From positions 11,481,001-11,545,000 of the forward strand of contig NC_092671.1 of assembly GCF_964355755.1 (NCBI RefSeq): a stretch of 64,000 bases of DNA. The letters are read 5' to 3'. Position numbers and translations under genes: made by a program. This DNA comes from Antedon mediterranea (Eukaryota; Echinodermata; Crinoidea; Comatulida; Antedonidae). The notes beneath the pieces are model-generated. The model was given only the letters and a program-made list of their open reading frames with translations, did no database searches and was not told the DNA's origin. Every line of letters begins with the position of its first letter. The first letter of the stretch is position 1. Shown one piece after another: positions 43,427-55,549 of the stretch.

Positions 43427-44401
43427 ATACAAGAATTATAGCTATTTGGCAACGGTCAATGAACTTTGACCTCCGATAAAAAATTTTCCCCAGCCCCTAT
43501 GCTCCCTTCTTTTTTTTTGGTAGTTGTCCATACCCATACCTACCAAAATCAGTTGAAATTTGCTTCTTTTAAATTTTTTCACAGATAAACCTTTAGTTAG
43601 GGATACTAATTAGGCCTATTTAGAGAGTTGACTGTAATAGTTATTTACATTTTTATTAAAAATCATTGAAATTAGCTGTAAATAAAGGATTGATTAAACC
43701 AATATAATTTAATTTGGGAACATCATTATTTGTTACGTGTACGTTAAAAAATAAAAATGTATAGGGTCAATACCAAGTACTACACTGTCTTTGCTAATAC
43801 ACTTCTTAACTACAAACGAGAACAGACTTCCGATTTAAAGAGGGCGCTATTTGGCATTACGTCTCGTGTGTGTCTCTGCTGCTGCTCTGCTGCTGCTTCT
43901 CTGCTGCTGCTCATCTCCTCCCACCATCCAGGGGCCGAAAGAAAATAAAAAAAAGGTTTGTTGGAATTTCCTGAAAAGCATTGTTTGTGTGGTAACTAGT
44001 TACTGTAAGTGTACTTATTAGGGTCCGATATAACTAGCCTATATAAAGTAGTAGGCGTACGTAAGTTGTAGTTCTAGGCCTAGCCTAGATAGAGGCCTAT
44101 GCTAGCTAGGCTAGGCTAGAGAGGTAAGAAAGTGGGCCTTTTGCGCCTCTATATAGGAGGCCTAGGGCCTATGCAGTTTCGTGACATGCGGTGGATGCAC
44201 ATGTAATGCATGTGTTATTTTTAAGCCTACCTAGTAGTATTGTAATGTATCATAATGAATCTGCATACCATACGGTTACAGAATATCCATTCGAGCCTAA
44301 ACTAGGCCTATCCAATAATTAATTTAACTCATAATTTTTAATGTATTGAATGTACAGTATTGACATTGTATGAAGCCTTGACCAATCACCAACTAGACAT
44401 C
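43427..44401. promoter_or_regulatory. pyruvate kinase 5' region
   Basis: Contains a CTG-rich microsatellite (43876-43913), an A-rich stretch followed by GGTTTG that could be a first-exon donor near 43956, and a cluster of AGGCCTA/GCCTAGGC motifs at 44071-44170. No TATA box is evident. Confidence 0.35.
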
Positions 44402-47400
44402 ATGGCTGACCAACAACCTGAACATGAGAATGATGAACATTTCACGCAACTGTATGCCCACCAAGCAGCTATGAATGCCGACTCACTTCTAGATCATTAC
44501 AGTAAAATGGACGTACATTCCACATCTGGCAAAGTTCGTTTAAGTGGCATTATCTGTACGATAGGTGAGTAAGTATACAGACCATTCATTGCCAAAGTTA
44601 CAACATAGATGATCAATACAGTATACAGAAACTGGCTCAGATGACATGAGAGTACATTACATTAGCAAAATAAAAAAATATATAATATTTAGTCATATAA
44701 TATAAGAACAGTATCTGTTTATGTTGGTTGTATTTTATCAGAAAAAAAAATGACTGACCAGGTTCCATTTCCCAGTTCTTTCCAAAAATGGCATGGGGGA
44801 AAATGTTGTTACTGGAGGATGGGATGACACCCAGTACTTTGGTGTCAAATGATGCAAATCAATTAAAACAATAAATAAGTATAGCACTAATTTATTTAAT
44901 ATACAATAATTAAATATTTTAAATGGTTATTCTGTTTTATTTTAGGGCCAGCCTCAAATGATGTTGTCAAACTTGAAAGCATGATCAAAGCAGGAATGAA
45001 CATAGCTCGACTCAACTTCTCACATGGAACACATGATGTATGATTTATCTATAAATATAAACAGTTGAACAATACCGTTACTGTGTATGACCGTTTAGAG
45101 TAGATTATACTTGGATTAACGAAATCTTATTTATAAATTTAGCCTAATTTACAGGCTGGCATTATACTGAAGCATGTTCATATATAGGTAGCACTAAAAT
45201 AAAAAATCTGTATTACATAATATACAAAAAAGTAAAAGTAAAATACAACTTTGGTATGAATTTTTATTTTTTTTGAATATATAAAGGTTTGTTTTTTAGT
45301 ATCATGAAAGCATTGTTAATAAAATTAAGGAAGCCAGATCAAGGTTTACATTTTCAAGAAATGTAGCGATTGCATTGGATACCAAAGGTCCGGAGATTAG
45401 GACTGGCCTACTGAAGGGTGTAAGTCATTTAACATTATATTGGTTGTATTATTGTGTGTTTTTAAACTTGATAATTGCTGTAGCTTTTAACAGGGGTAAG
45501 AAGTTTACTCTTTTTTCGATCTCTTTCTCCTACCCTTCCATCTTTTAACTTCTTTTTCCGTTCCTTCCAAGTGAGTAGAATTGTTTGCATCATTCTCTGG
45601 TTTTTACTCTTGCAGGGTGGTTCTGCCGAGGTTGACCTGAAATCTAACAACAAGATACGTCTGTCATTCGACGATGCCCATGCCGAATGCGGAACAGAAG
45701 AGTGCATCTTTGTCGATTACAAAAACATGCCAAAGATTCTGGACAAAGATTCTATTGTTTATGTAGATGATGGACTTTTATCATTTAAAGTTGATCGCAT
45801 TGATGATGGTAACATTTCCTCTTTTTAATCTTTTTTTAATGTTTGCTCAAAACATAAAATCGGAAACATTGTTAATATCATGGAAAAAAACCATTTATAA
45901 TTGTATTACTTCGGCTGTACTACAATTTAAGACCTTGCTCTCTGCCTACTGTATCGCATTAAATTTTATGTAACAAACAAAAATGATTTTTTAATAGTTT
46001 ATTTGTTGACGCTTTCATAAATTCTCTTTATAGTTATTCACTTTGACAAATATCAAATGTTCAGATATAGGCAACGATATTTTTGTGAAGTTTACTTTAC
46101 TTTCATTCACATCTTAGATTTGAAGTTTATAGACTGTACCATTATAAATGGGGGTAGTCTTGGGAGTCGTAAAGGTGTAAACTTACCAGGAGCCAACGTT
46201 GATCTTCCTGCATTGTCCGTAAAAGATAAAGCTGATATTGGTTTTGGTATCAAACATGGAGTAAGTATATTAAGCAAGCAATTTAGTTTAAATTTATTTT
46301 CAATCTCGTCTTGTATGTCTGTTACGTGACTTGTATTTTTTTAGTAAATTTTAATTTTGTGTTTATACTCGTGACAAGTGTTTTCATACTTATTGACATG
46401 ATCATATGAACAAATTTATCTTATATATTTTTATTATCAATTGAAATAAATGGTTGAGAGAACCAACTAGGGCTGCTAAACTTGTTTTCCAGGCAAGGAA
46501 ATTTGATCATGTCTCTTCTTTTCACAACTTTACTCGTTGCCTGTTACAGAGTGTACACAGTACAAGATTGCAACCTTTTCATATAAGTGCCTTTATGGCA
46601 CTGCTGCACATTATCTTTATGATCTTATTAAACCACTACGCAGAGGTTTTTGTTCTGACACAGATCCTCTTATGTTAACACCTATAACCAATCTAAAATC
46701 TGTGCCTAAGGGCTTCTTTGCTCAGGCATCAAAGAATTAACTAGTACTAATAATAGTTTGGGGTGTTTTTTTAGGTAGATATGGTGTTTGCTTCATTTAT
46801 CCGTAAAAAAGAAGATGTACTAGCAGTTAGAGAATGCCTGGGGAAAGCTGGGAAGGACATACTGATTATAAGCAAGATTGAAAACCAAGAGGGATTAAAA
46901 AAGTTGGTTGAACTATTTTTAATAATTATAAATAATTTATAACTAATCCATTATCCACCGACATTGTCACAATCAATCATATTAATAGGGACTTTTAGAT
47001 CGTGTCAAGTTGACCATGTCGACACGACATGATTACATTATTTTGAGGCATTGCGCATGTGCCGTGTCTTCTCCCTCGTTTACTTGCTGCCTTGAGGGTA
47101 GGCAAATTATATTTGTGCATATAATTATCCAAACATAATGTAAAAATCATCAATTATAATCATTAGTTCTTTGATCTTTCTAGTTTTGATGAAATTTTGG
47201 AGGTGACAGATGGTATAATGGTTGCTAGAGGTGATCTTGGTATTGAAATTGATGCCGAGTTGGTTTTCTTAGCACAGAAAAAAATGATTAGTTTATGCAA
47301 CCGGGTTGGAAAGCCAGTTATTTGTGCAACACAGGTACAATTCTATGTTTTTAGATATACTATAGAACTATCTTGACAGGGTGCCAATTAAAAACAAAAT

Positions 47401-48415
47401 GCAAAACTACTCTTCACAAATAAAATAAAATAATAGTAAAACATTCTGCTGAAAAACATTATTCTAATGGATATGTTGAATATACATTTTTTTAGATGCT
47501 AGAGAGCATGGTTAAAAATCCACGGCCAACTAGAGCGGAGACCAGTGATGTAGCTAATGCAGTGTTAGATGGATGTGATTGTGTTATGTTGTCAGGAGAA
47601 ACAGCAAAAGGGAAATACCCTGTTGAAGCAGTTAAAATGATGCATGCTGTAAGTACAACATTCATTAAAATCATTATATAATTAGTATTTTACACAGAAA
47701 ATCAATACTATTTGTCAATCTAGGTAACTCATGGGTCTTTTGGTATAAAATGGTTGTTATAAATACTGTATATATCACTTATTTACTAGGTGGCTCGTGA
47801 GGCTGAAGCAGCCATGTACTATAAACAGACATATGAAGAGCGAATTCATGAGATATGCGCTCCAACTGACCCAGCGGAGACCATTGCAATAGCAGCAGTA
47901 GGTGCATCATTCAAATGTCAAGCTGGAGCCATTATCGTTCTTACTGAGACGGGAAGGTAGTGTATTTTATGTTAATTCAAGGTACAAATCTTCAAAACAA
48001 CATTCTCATGCTAATAACCTCATCCAATTATTTTAAACCTATAGAAGATATTATTTTAATCTAGAAAATATATTTTAAGCCTAATTTGATAAGACGTAAT
48101 AAAGGTAATAACTTGTATCTCAATGACAGGTCTGCGCATCTGATATCACGTTACCGGCCAGCAGCACCAGTCTTAACAGTTTGTCGCAGCAAAGTTGTTC
48201 TCCGACAGTCACATTTGTGGCGAGGGTGCTTCCCGATTTTTTATGACAAACCTGACCAGGTAGATTTTGAGAAGACTATGGATGATGAATTTGCGTTTGC
48301 GACTGAGATTGCAAAAAAACGAGGCTTCCTTTCAGATGGTTCATGTGTCATCTACATCTCTGGATGGTGCAAAGGTCAAGGCTTTACAAATACTATAAGG
48401 GTCGTTCAAATATAA
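44402..48415 (+). CDS. PKM: pyruvate kinase
   Basis: Ten exons in phase give 531 aa, the length of vertebrate PKM: 44402-44564, 44946-45037, 45300-45419, 45616-45808, 46118-46260, 46775-46902, 47184-47334, 47496-47648, 47790-47956, 48130-48415. It catalyses phosphoenolpyruvate + ADP to pyruvate + ATP in the cytosol. Active-site blocks are present: [31 protein letters not shown] (Lys and Glu), [11 protein letters not shown] (Mg-binding Asp) and VICATQMLESM. The effector loop reads TETGRSA, with Glu434 where FBP-regulated enzymes have Lys, and other FBP-site residues are also changed (see findings). The symbol is given for the family before the vertebrate PKM/PKLR split. Exon 6 ends in AAAAAA before GTTGGT, a weak donor, chosen because it alone restores NFDEILEV. 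Poly(A) signals are at 49119 and 49123. Confidence 0.96.
46441..46740 (+). mobile_element. LINE ORF2 C-terminal fragment in pyruvate kinase intron 5
   Basis: Reads [17 protein letters not shown], then, after a frame change, [27 protein letters not shown] and [13 protein letters not shown]-like text. This is the usual order at the C-terminus of CR1/jockey-type ORF2 proteins. It is a relic with at least one frameshift. Confidence 0.7.
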
Positions 48416-49886
48416 ATGTCTTGATAGTTTTATTGTCATTTCTACTAGAGTTTTCTGGTATTTATGGGTATTGCTGATTCAGCATTATTAATTTGTTACC
48501 ATCTGGCGTTTCATACTTAATGTCTATGTAATTTATCAATAATTCTTGCATACTATTTAGAATTACTATGGTATACTGCCATTTTGGCCAGCTCAGAGGG
48601 TGTCCATATTGAAAATACTACTATGAATTCAGTAAAAAAAGTTGTTAAATATAGTGTAGGGATCTTGAACCCATGTCCAGTCTGGATCTTTTTAGGCCAT
48701 CCTGTTTTTTTATTATATTTAATAAAAGGTAAATTAATTACTGTACAGCAGTATATCAATATATATAAGCTCATGTCTGGCATAGGCCTACAGAGCTATA
48801 ATAAAAAGAATTTTTAGAGAAATCATGTTTTGGTAAATTATTGAAAATAGTAGAATGTTCACTAATCAACTTGGTACTTATCTATATTATTGTAGTTAAA
48901 ATAATGTTTTTAAACAGTATTAAAAAAAAATATCACCTTTTTTTTAGAGTACTATTATACATTCCATAAATAAGAAAATTATAATTGAAAACTGAAATAC
49001 AGTATAAACTCTAACAGGTGTATTGGACAAGATATGTACAGTACGATGTTCTTCTATGTGAATATCAATATATGACATGATAGATAGTCTGTACAGTATA
49101 TAATGTTCATTTAATGAAAATAAATAAAGTAAGGTTAAGGTTAATGATAATGACAATACTGTGTTGTTTCTACTTTTTGTTTCTCATTATTTAATCAGAA
49201 CCATTATTATAGCTCTGATCATGGACCTATTTATACTGTAGGTCCATGCTCTGATCATTATTTTAAAGTACCCCCTCTATTGCAATTATCTTTCCAGACT
49301 TTTTTCGTTATTTTGATCATCGGCCCTCCCCCCTGCTCTGGCCAGGTTGTGCATGTGTTGGGATATGTAGGGCTAGGCCTAAGCCTATATAGTTCCACAA
49401 CCAAAATAGCATATATAATCACATTTCAATAGTCCTAATCTTTTATTCGTATATAAGTTTATTAAGTGATAGTTAGGTAGGTGAGTGTTTGATGCAAAGA
49501 CAGCAGAGAGAGGCTTATTAGAGGCTTACTACTATAGCCTAAAAGCCTAGCCTTCGTTCAGTAGGCTACCTACCTAGCCGATGCTACTCTACACTCTATC
49601 ATGTTAATAGTTTTAATACTAACTAACTAGGCCTAGGATAGGCAGTACTACAAGGGTTCCCTACTACAACAGGGGGCTGGGCCTTGGCCCTAGCTCGTAC
49701 TCTCCAAGATGGGACTTGCAAGATGTCATATAAGCCTGCTGCTGCAATTAAAAATGTGCAATGCAATTTGAAATTCTTTTGCAATTTCAAATTGCGCAAA
49801 AAATCCTTGCGCAATTTCAAATTGCACATAATTATTAATAATAATGACATTATGCATCAAAATTGTTTCATTTCAGATTTGTGAAT
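48416..49886. other. pyruvate kinase 3' UTR and LACTB 5' region
   Basis: No gene in the first 900 bp; poly(A) signals lie at 49119-49128. AGGCCTA-type motifs cluster at 49371-49392 and 49535-49640, just upstream of LACTB. Repeated GCAATTTCAAATTGC palindromes occur at 49755-49830. A splice acceptor (TTTCAG at 49876) precedes the LACTB ATG, so at least one non-coding first exon probably lies here. Confidence 0.5.
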
Positions 49887-52800
49887 ATGATAAAAAAAGC
49901 AACCATCCTAAAATCTAAGCATTTTCATTGGTTATTAGGAGCAACAGTTGGTGGCGGAGTTATTGTTACAATCTTCAATGATGACAGTATAAGTAATAAA
50001 AGAAACAAAAATTCAGCATGTATATCGTTGGTACAACATGCAACATGTGACAGCCAATTTATAGAAAAAGAAAATCTGCTCTCCTGTAGACCGCAAACGC
50101 TGAATGAAGCCATCCAGAAATCCAAAGATTTACTCACAAGAATTAAGGTTTGCCAAATAAATGTTCAGACTGTGTTGAAAATCTTCCTGAACTGGTTTCG
50201 ACTCCTGTCTACATGCCAGAAGAAATCTAAATATCTCAAATAACTTACTATATCGACAAATATTTTTTAAACACATATTTATTGTTTTCTTTTAGGATGA
50301 GACGTGTTCACCTGGAATCTCTATTTCAGTCAGTGTTGATGGAGAGACTGTATGGAGTGAAGGCAAGCTATAATTGAGTTTTTGATTTATTTTTTTACCT
50401 TTTATTTTTAGTGGATAATAAACTGTAAAGAAATACAACAAATGTGGTAAGGTATAGGCCTAAAGTCAATCTGTAAAAGAAGCCTGTGTTTAGGACTATT
50501 TAAATAATTCAAACTTCTTTTTGTGATGTCGCACACATTTTCTGTCACTGTATAAGATAGAAAATCCAAAAAAAGGTCACTTACATGAGTAATATACATT
50601 GATGAACTAATTCCATTTTTTTGAATACCGGTAGTTTCAAATTTTATTTATTTTGATTCACAGAAAGCTCACAGTAATCTTAAGTTTTGTTGGATGTGAA
50701 TTATAATAACAAAACAACATTTTATTCTAGGCATAGGATATGCAGATGTTGAAAATCGAGTAGCATGCACACCCCAGACTGTGATGAGAACGGCAAGTAT
50801 TAGTAAACCATTGGCAATGGTAGCTGTGGCTAAACTGGTTGAAGAAGACAAATTAGATTTAGATAAGCCTGTACAACACTACTTGCCAGATTATCCTGAA
50901 AAAACATGGAAAGATGAAAAGGTAAACCTGGTAGTACTAGAAGATGACCTGTAAGTAAGGACACTAGGACGATCGATGATGCATAAACATGCATTTTTCT
51001 TATAATTATAAAAAAAAAAAAATTAACATTGTTCAACCTAGAACTATAGGATAACCATCTATGCTATTTGGTGAAAACGCGTCCAAGCAAGTGACGTTAT
51101 GGTTAATAAGAGCAATAATATCATGGTCGATTTTATTGTTCTTATGGATCATGATGTAATTTGATGGGATTTTTATCAAAGATACAATAAACAGTCATCC
51201 TATAGTTCTAGAATGAAATTTTTTAAAAGATCTATTGTCAAGATTTCAAACCATGAGAATGCATTATGCATGCTGCTAGTTAGGATTGTTTACAACTCGT
51301 CACGGTTTGAGAAGGTGTTTTCACACAGATCGCAAGGAAGTTTTATGACTGCATACAGAGTAGCCAAACAAGCGCATTGCATTATGAGATATGTTTTGAT
51401 CGAAAACTTTGACTGGAAGTCAAAGTTATTTTTTGAACAAATAAATGTCTGTATTTCAGTTTAATGATTTTCTTTTCAACTAATTTTTAGTGAAAGTTAA
51501 TAACTACTGTATTATGATACTTCAAAATGACCAACTTTTTTTCGAAATATTAAAAAAAATGTTTTTGGAATCAGTCAAAGGGACAATACATCTTTAAATT
51601 TCTTTTGTTTTATATAAGAAAAATGTGTGTTTATCTATTTATCGTCGATTGTTATCGTCCTAGTGTAAAAGCAGCAAAGACTTTTGAGACCAAGGAAAAT
51701 AAATCTGTTTTTGATTTACACGATTGTACACAATTTTGAAAAAGTTTTCAACAATGTAATGTAATGTGTTAATATCCGTTTAGATAAACATATTTTCTAC
51801 TTTCTAGGTTACCATAACAACTAGACAGCTTGTATCTCATCTAGGAGGTATTCGTCACTATGACAAGAAATACATAAAAGATGAAAGCAAAGATGGTGAA
51901 GCAAAAGAAGAGAAAAAGAAGGATAAAGTGAATGAAAAGGAAAATGGAAAAAAGGATAAAAAAGAAGCAAAAGTGAAACTATCTGGAGATTCTATTTATA
52001 AGGAATTCTTTAACAAGAATGGATGTCCAACAATTGCAAAGGCCTTGGAAATATTTAAGAATGATCCATTGATTAAAAAACCAGGTATTGTAAAACTGGT
52101 TGGTAGAACCACTATTAAGTGTACGATTTAAAGCTTGGTTTCCACTTGGGTACAATGCAATGACATATGTGCAATGCAAAAGTATGTTGACCAATCATCA
52201 GCGACATTTATGGATTGGAGAAATTACGTGGGTTGCGCTTACGTCCTTGCATTGCGTCATAGTGGAAACCAAGCCTAATAACTGTACACACCGTGACTAG
52301 GGATTGGCTTTAGTTTTAAAGCGTACAATTGCTTCTCATTCATTTAGGTATATCGACTGAATAGGGTAATCCAAACGAGTGGTTACACTGTAATCATAAA
52401 AACCTATAAGATAAGAAATACTTTTTTTTTCATCTTCAAAAGTGAAAATCACTGCATGGAAAAATCAAAGAGTGTACAATATTTGTTTTAAAATAATAAG
52501 TAAATTGAAATTGATATTATTTTCCTTGTAGGTACTGAATTTTACTACACAACGAATGGGTGGACGTTAGTTAGTGCAGTAGTTGAAGCTGCATCGGGAA
52601 AAGATTTTATCAAGTACATGACTTCCATATTTGCTGATTTGGGCCTAGCATCCACCCAACCAGAGTATCATAAAACACTAATATATCATAGAGCAAGGTA
52701 AACAGTATCCATGATTTTTTTTAATGAATATACTGTATAAAAATGCAACGTACCTTCAATAATGATAATTGTAAGGGATATTGTACTAGCATGTGAGAGG

Positions 52801-54184
52801 CATAGATTTCCAGATCTGTTTTTACCATATTGCTTGTATATCCTTAGTAGGTAAGGTACATGGACCATTGGCCCTGTGTGCACTTTAAAATACAGTCAAC
52901 TCTCCCAATACCGGACACCTTTGGGCCGGCCAAATAAGTCTGGTTTTCCGGAAAGTCTGGTATTCGGAATGCGTTTTTAATGGTAAAAATAAATTTGGGA
53001 CCTTTTGGTCCTCAAAAAAAGTCTGGTATTGGGAGAGTTTCTGGTTTTCAGAGAGTCCGGTATTGGGAGAGTTGACTGTATACTATTTACACTAAAAGTA
53101 TACTATTTGAAAAAAGGCCCTATACTGGGCCCTGAGAGAAGCGACTTGTACTAAAGAGGTCTGTATAAAGAAAAAAGACTGCATTTACAGTACAACAAAG
53201 AGCTTGGTTCTCCCTTTCCAAGAGTATTGATGTACTGTAGCTCTTCTACTACACAGGTTGTTGATGATAATCAACGTATTTATATTATTACATGGCAACA
53301 AAAGTTTGTTTATTGTAATGATATATAAATAAAGAACAATATCAATATTTGTTTCAGACAGTATGCATTGAACAGCCGTGGTCGTCTAGAGAATACAGCG
53401 TATGTTGACAATTCTTGCAAATGGGCTGGTGGTGGATTTATATCAAATGCACCAGACTTGGTTAAATTTGGCAACGCTATGCTGTATAGTTCTCAATACA
53501 ACTCAAACAATCAAGGTAACTAAATATAATTATTGTGAATACACTGTTTTGTTTCTTCATTTGTTTTTGGGGCTTTTTTTTTAATGCCAAAAAAATGAAT
53601 TTTATTTTGTTTACCAATTTCAAATAAGAATCGGGATACAATATATGAAATAGAAATTTGATAAACCATGTCAGAAATGGACTATACTATTAATGTGCGA
53701 GTGTGTTAATATGAAATTGGGAGTAAAATATTGTTTTTTTATCTCTGAATCTTGTTTTTTTTTAAATCATCTTAAATTGCTGTATTTTCTTAAATTTTCA
53801 GATTGCAATGTACTACCAGGTTATCTCAAACCAGAAACTATTAAAAATGTTTGGACACCAGTTAAAAATACAAAATGTTCTTGGGACAGCGATGGGTTTT
53901 ATGGTATGGGATGGTGTGTAGTTGATTATCACCAGAAACATGGGTCATGTAAACAAAACAAAAGTGTTCTATCACACACAGGGGGCTCTATTGGTGGCAG
54001 CAGTGTATTACTTGTGATGCCATCAGATGAGACTAAGGAAAGAGATGATCTAGGCTCTCGTAAACCACATCCCAGAGGTGTGGTGGTAGCGATCCTAGCA
54101 AACATGGAGTCTGTGAGTCTGTATAAAACTGGTGTTACAATCGGTAGTAATTTTAAACCACTTTGCTGGAATAGTATACCTTAA
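49887..54184 (+). CDS. LACTB: serine beta-lactamase-like protein LACTB, mitochondrial
   Basis: Seven exons in phase give 500 aa (human 547): 49887-50147, 50296-50362, 50731-50921, 51808-52084, 52532-52697, 53358-53515, 53802-54184. A basic start (MIKKATILKSK) followed by a hydrophobic stretch (LLGATVGGGVIVTIF) fits mitochondrial targeting and anchoring. The penicillin-binding/class C fold is marked by SISK (Ser132, Lys135), the second-motif region SHLGGIRHY, YTTNGW, and HTGG (432-435) in place of KTG. A Lys/Glu-rich insert (about residues 200-225) matches the low-complexity insert of vertebrate LACTB. Family knowledge: a filament-forming mitochondrial peptidase. Intron 2 has a GC donor. Poly(A) signal at 54260 within a LINE-like tail. 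Confidence 0.95.
51038..51211. repeat. 174-bp inverted-repeat element (LACTB intron 3)
   Basis: Starts CTAGAACTATAGGATAACCA and ends TCATCCTATAGTTCTAG: 15 bp of perfect inverted end, with little else paired. Confidence 0.8.
51239..51598. repeat. MITE-3 copy 2 (left part missing)
   Basis: Matches 30862-31217 (TTTTCACACAGATCGCAAGG, TTTTGATCGAAAACTTTGAC, GGGACAATACATCTTTAA). It lies in LACTB intron 3, 27 bp after the inverted-repeat element. Confidence 0.85.
52131..52278. repeat. MITE-2 copy 2
   Basis: AAGCTTGGTTTCCACTTGGGTACAATGCAATG...CTTGCATTGCGTCATAGTGGAAACCAAGCCTAA. It lies in LACTB intron 4, 46 bp after the donor. Confidence 0.8.
52891..53080. repeat. pogo/Tigger-like MITE, best copy
   Basis: TACAGTCAACTCTCCCAATA ... 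TATTGGGAGAGTTGACTGTA: 20 bp of perfect inverted end including a TA target duplication. The inner TCTGGTATT(C/G)GG repeats are shared with 4571-4717. LACTB intron 5. Confidence 0.85.
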
Positions 54185-55549
54185 AGAATTAATTACATTT
54201 TTTTTATTTTATTTATTTCATTTATATGTAATTTACTTTCTATGGACCAGAGTTTCCGAAATAAAAGATTGAATGAATGAATGAATGAAGATTCATCTAT
54301 CGGCCTAAATAAAATCAAAGTCGAAAATGTGGTGTTATAAGTCAGCAATTTATCTAGTGTTTTTAAATTTTACTTAATTTACAGTACAGGATTAATAAAT
54401 AAATAGCAAAATTGAACAAAAAAATGAATTTGATATACAGTATGTAAAACCAAACTCCATTGAACTAATTTGATAGGGACGGGTTTAGTACTAGCATGCA
54501 GTCTTTTTCAAAATTACCCTTAAATTTGTAGGTGAACTTTATATACTGTATTTTAGGATAGCCTTATACTAGCATATTACAGAACACACTAAATCATTGT
54601 ATTGTCCCACTAGATAAAAAAAAATAATTCGATTTCAAAAGATTGTCGCACATAATGATTAGTACTACATACCTCCGAATCTTTGTTCATCTTATTTATA
54701 ATGTATAATATTGTATTTTTATTGTGAGGTGGTATTGGGAAAATACATTATTATCAAATTATGTATCAAATTTATACATATATTTATTTGATATTTTTTA
54801 TGTTATTTGATATTGAATAAATGCATGTAAATGAAATACTATATGAGACTTTAATAAAAAAAAAATGAATAAAAATAATATTCTTACTTGTGTGGATTAA
54901 TTTCGTATGAATTCTGCCAGAGGCCATCGTTGTCATATTATTCATTGGTTATAATATTGATTTATGTATACAAATAGTTTAATAATATTGGCTGACTAGA
55001 ATATGAATAATGGACAAAGCAGCAATTAAAATGATTGTAGTTTCTGAAATATAAAAAAAGTGTCTGTTCACCCATGTTGGAGGTATCCCAACTTGATTAG
55101 TCACAAATTAAGTATAACTTTCATATAACCATTTGTTATTTAATATTAATGGGAAAATGGCTATAATTTTTTTTAGTGAAAATATATTTTTTTAATGGTA
55201 AAAGGTATCAAAAGTAGGTTTTCCTGAAAAATAAATGAGTAAAAAGAATGAAAATGAATGATATGATAATCAATACTGTGACGGTGTTAATTATATGTGC
55301 TCATATTTTCATTGTTTTATAACATTTAGGAATAATTTGAATTGATCGCATAATTTTAAAAGTGTAAACATTTGTCTTTTAATGTATATTTCCAATATAT
55401 GCAGTTACTCTTTATCATAAAAGAATCTAAACAAAATGTAATATAGTAAAATTATAATATTGGTTCTTTTGATCTCTCACGCTCTTTGTTCATTAATTTG
55501 GCTAAGTTGCCGAGCTTGTGCGCATGTCAGCTATAGCCGATTCGTCAAA
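54185..55549. other. LACTB 3' UTR and STT3B 5' flank
   Basis: A LINE-like tail with TGAA repeats lies at about 54220-54290. The rest is AT-rich with nothing recognised. The STT3B promoter should lie in the last few hundred bases; no TATA box is evident. Confidence 0.45.

Noticed and set aside
43757-43948. 63-codon frame before pyruvate kinase
   Set aside because: It is mostly the CTG microsatellite with no link to the pyruvate kinase frame; more likely 5' UTR or promoter.
46979-47110. Possible extra exon in pyruvate kinase intron 6
   Set aside because: The exon 6 to exon 7 join is already in phase and restores the conserved FDEIL block; nothing is missing.
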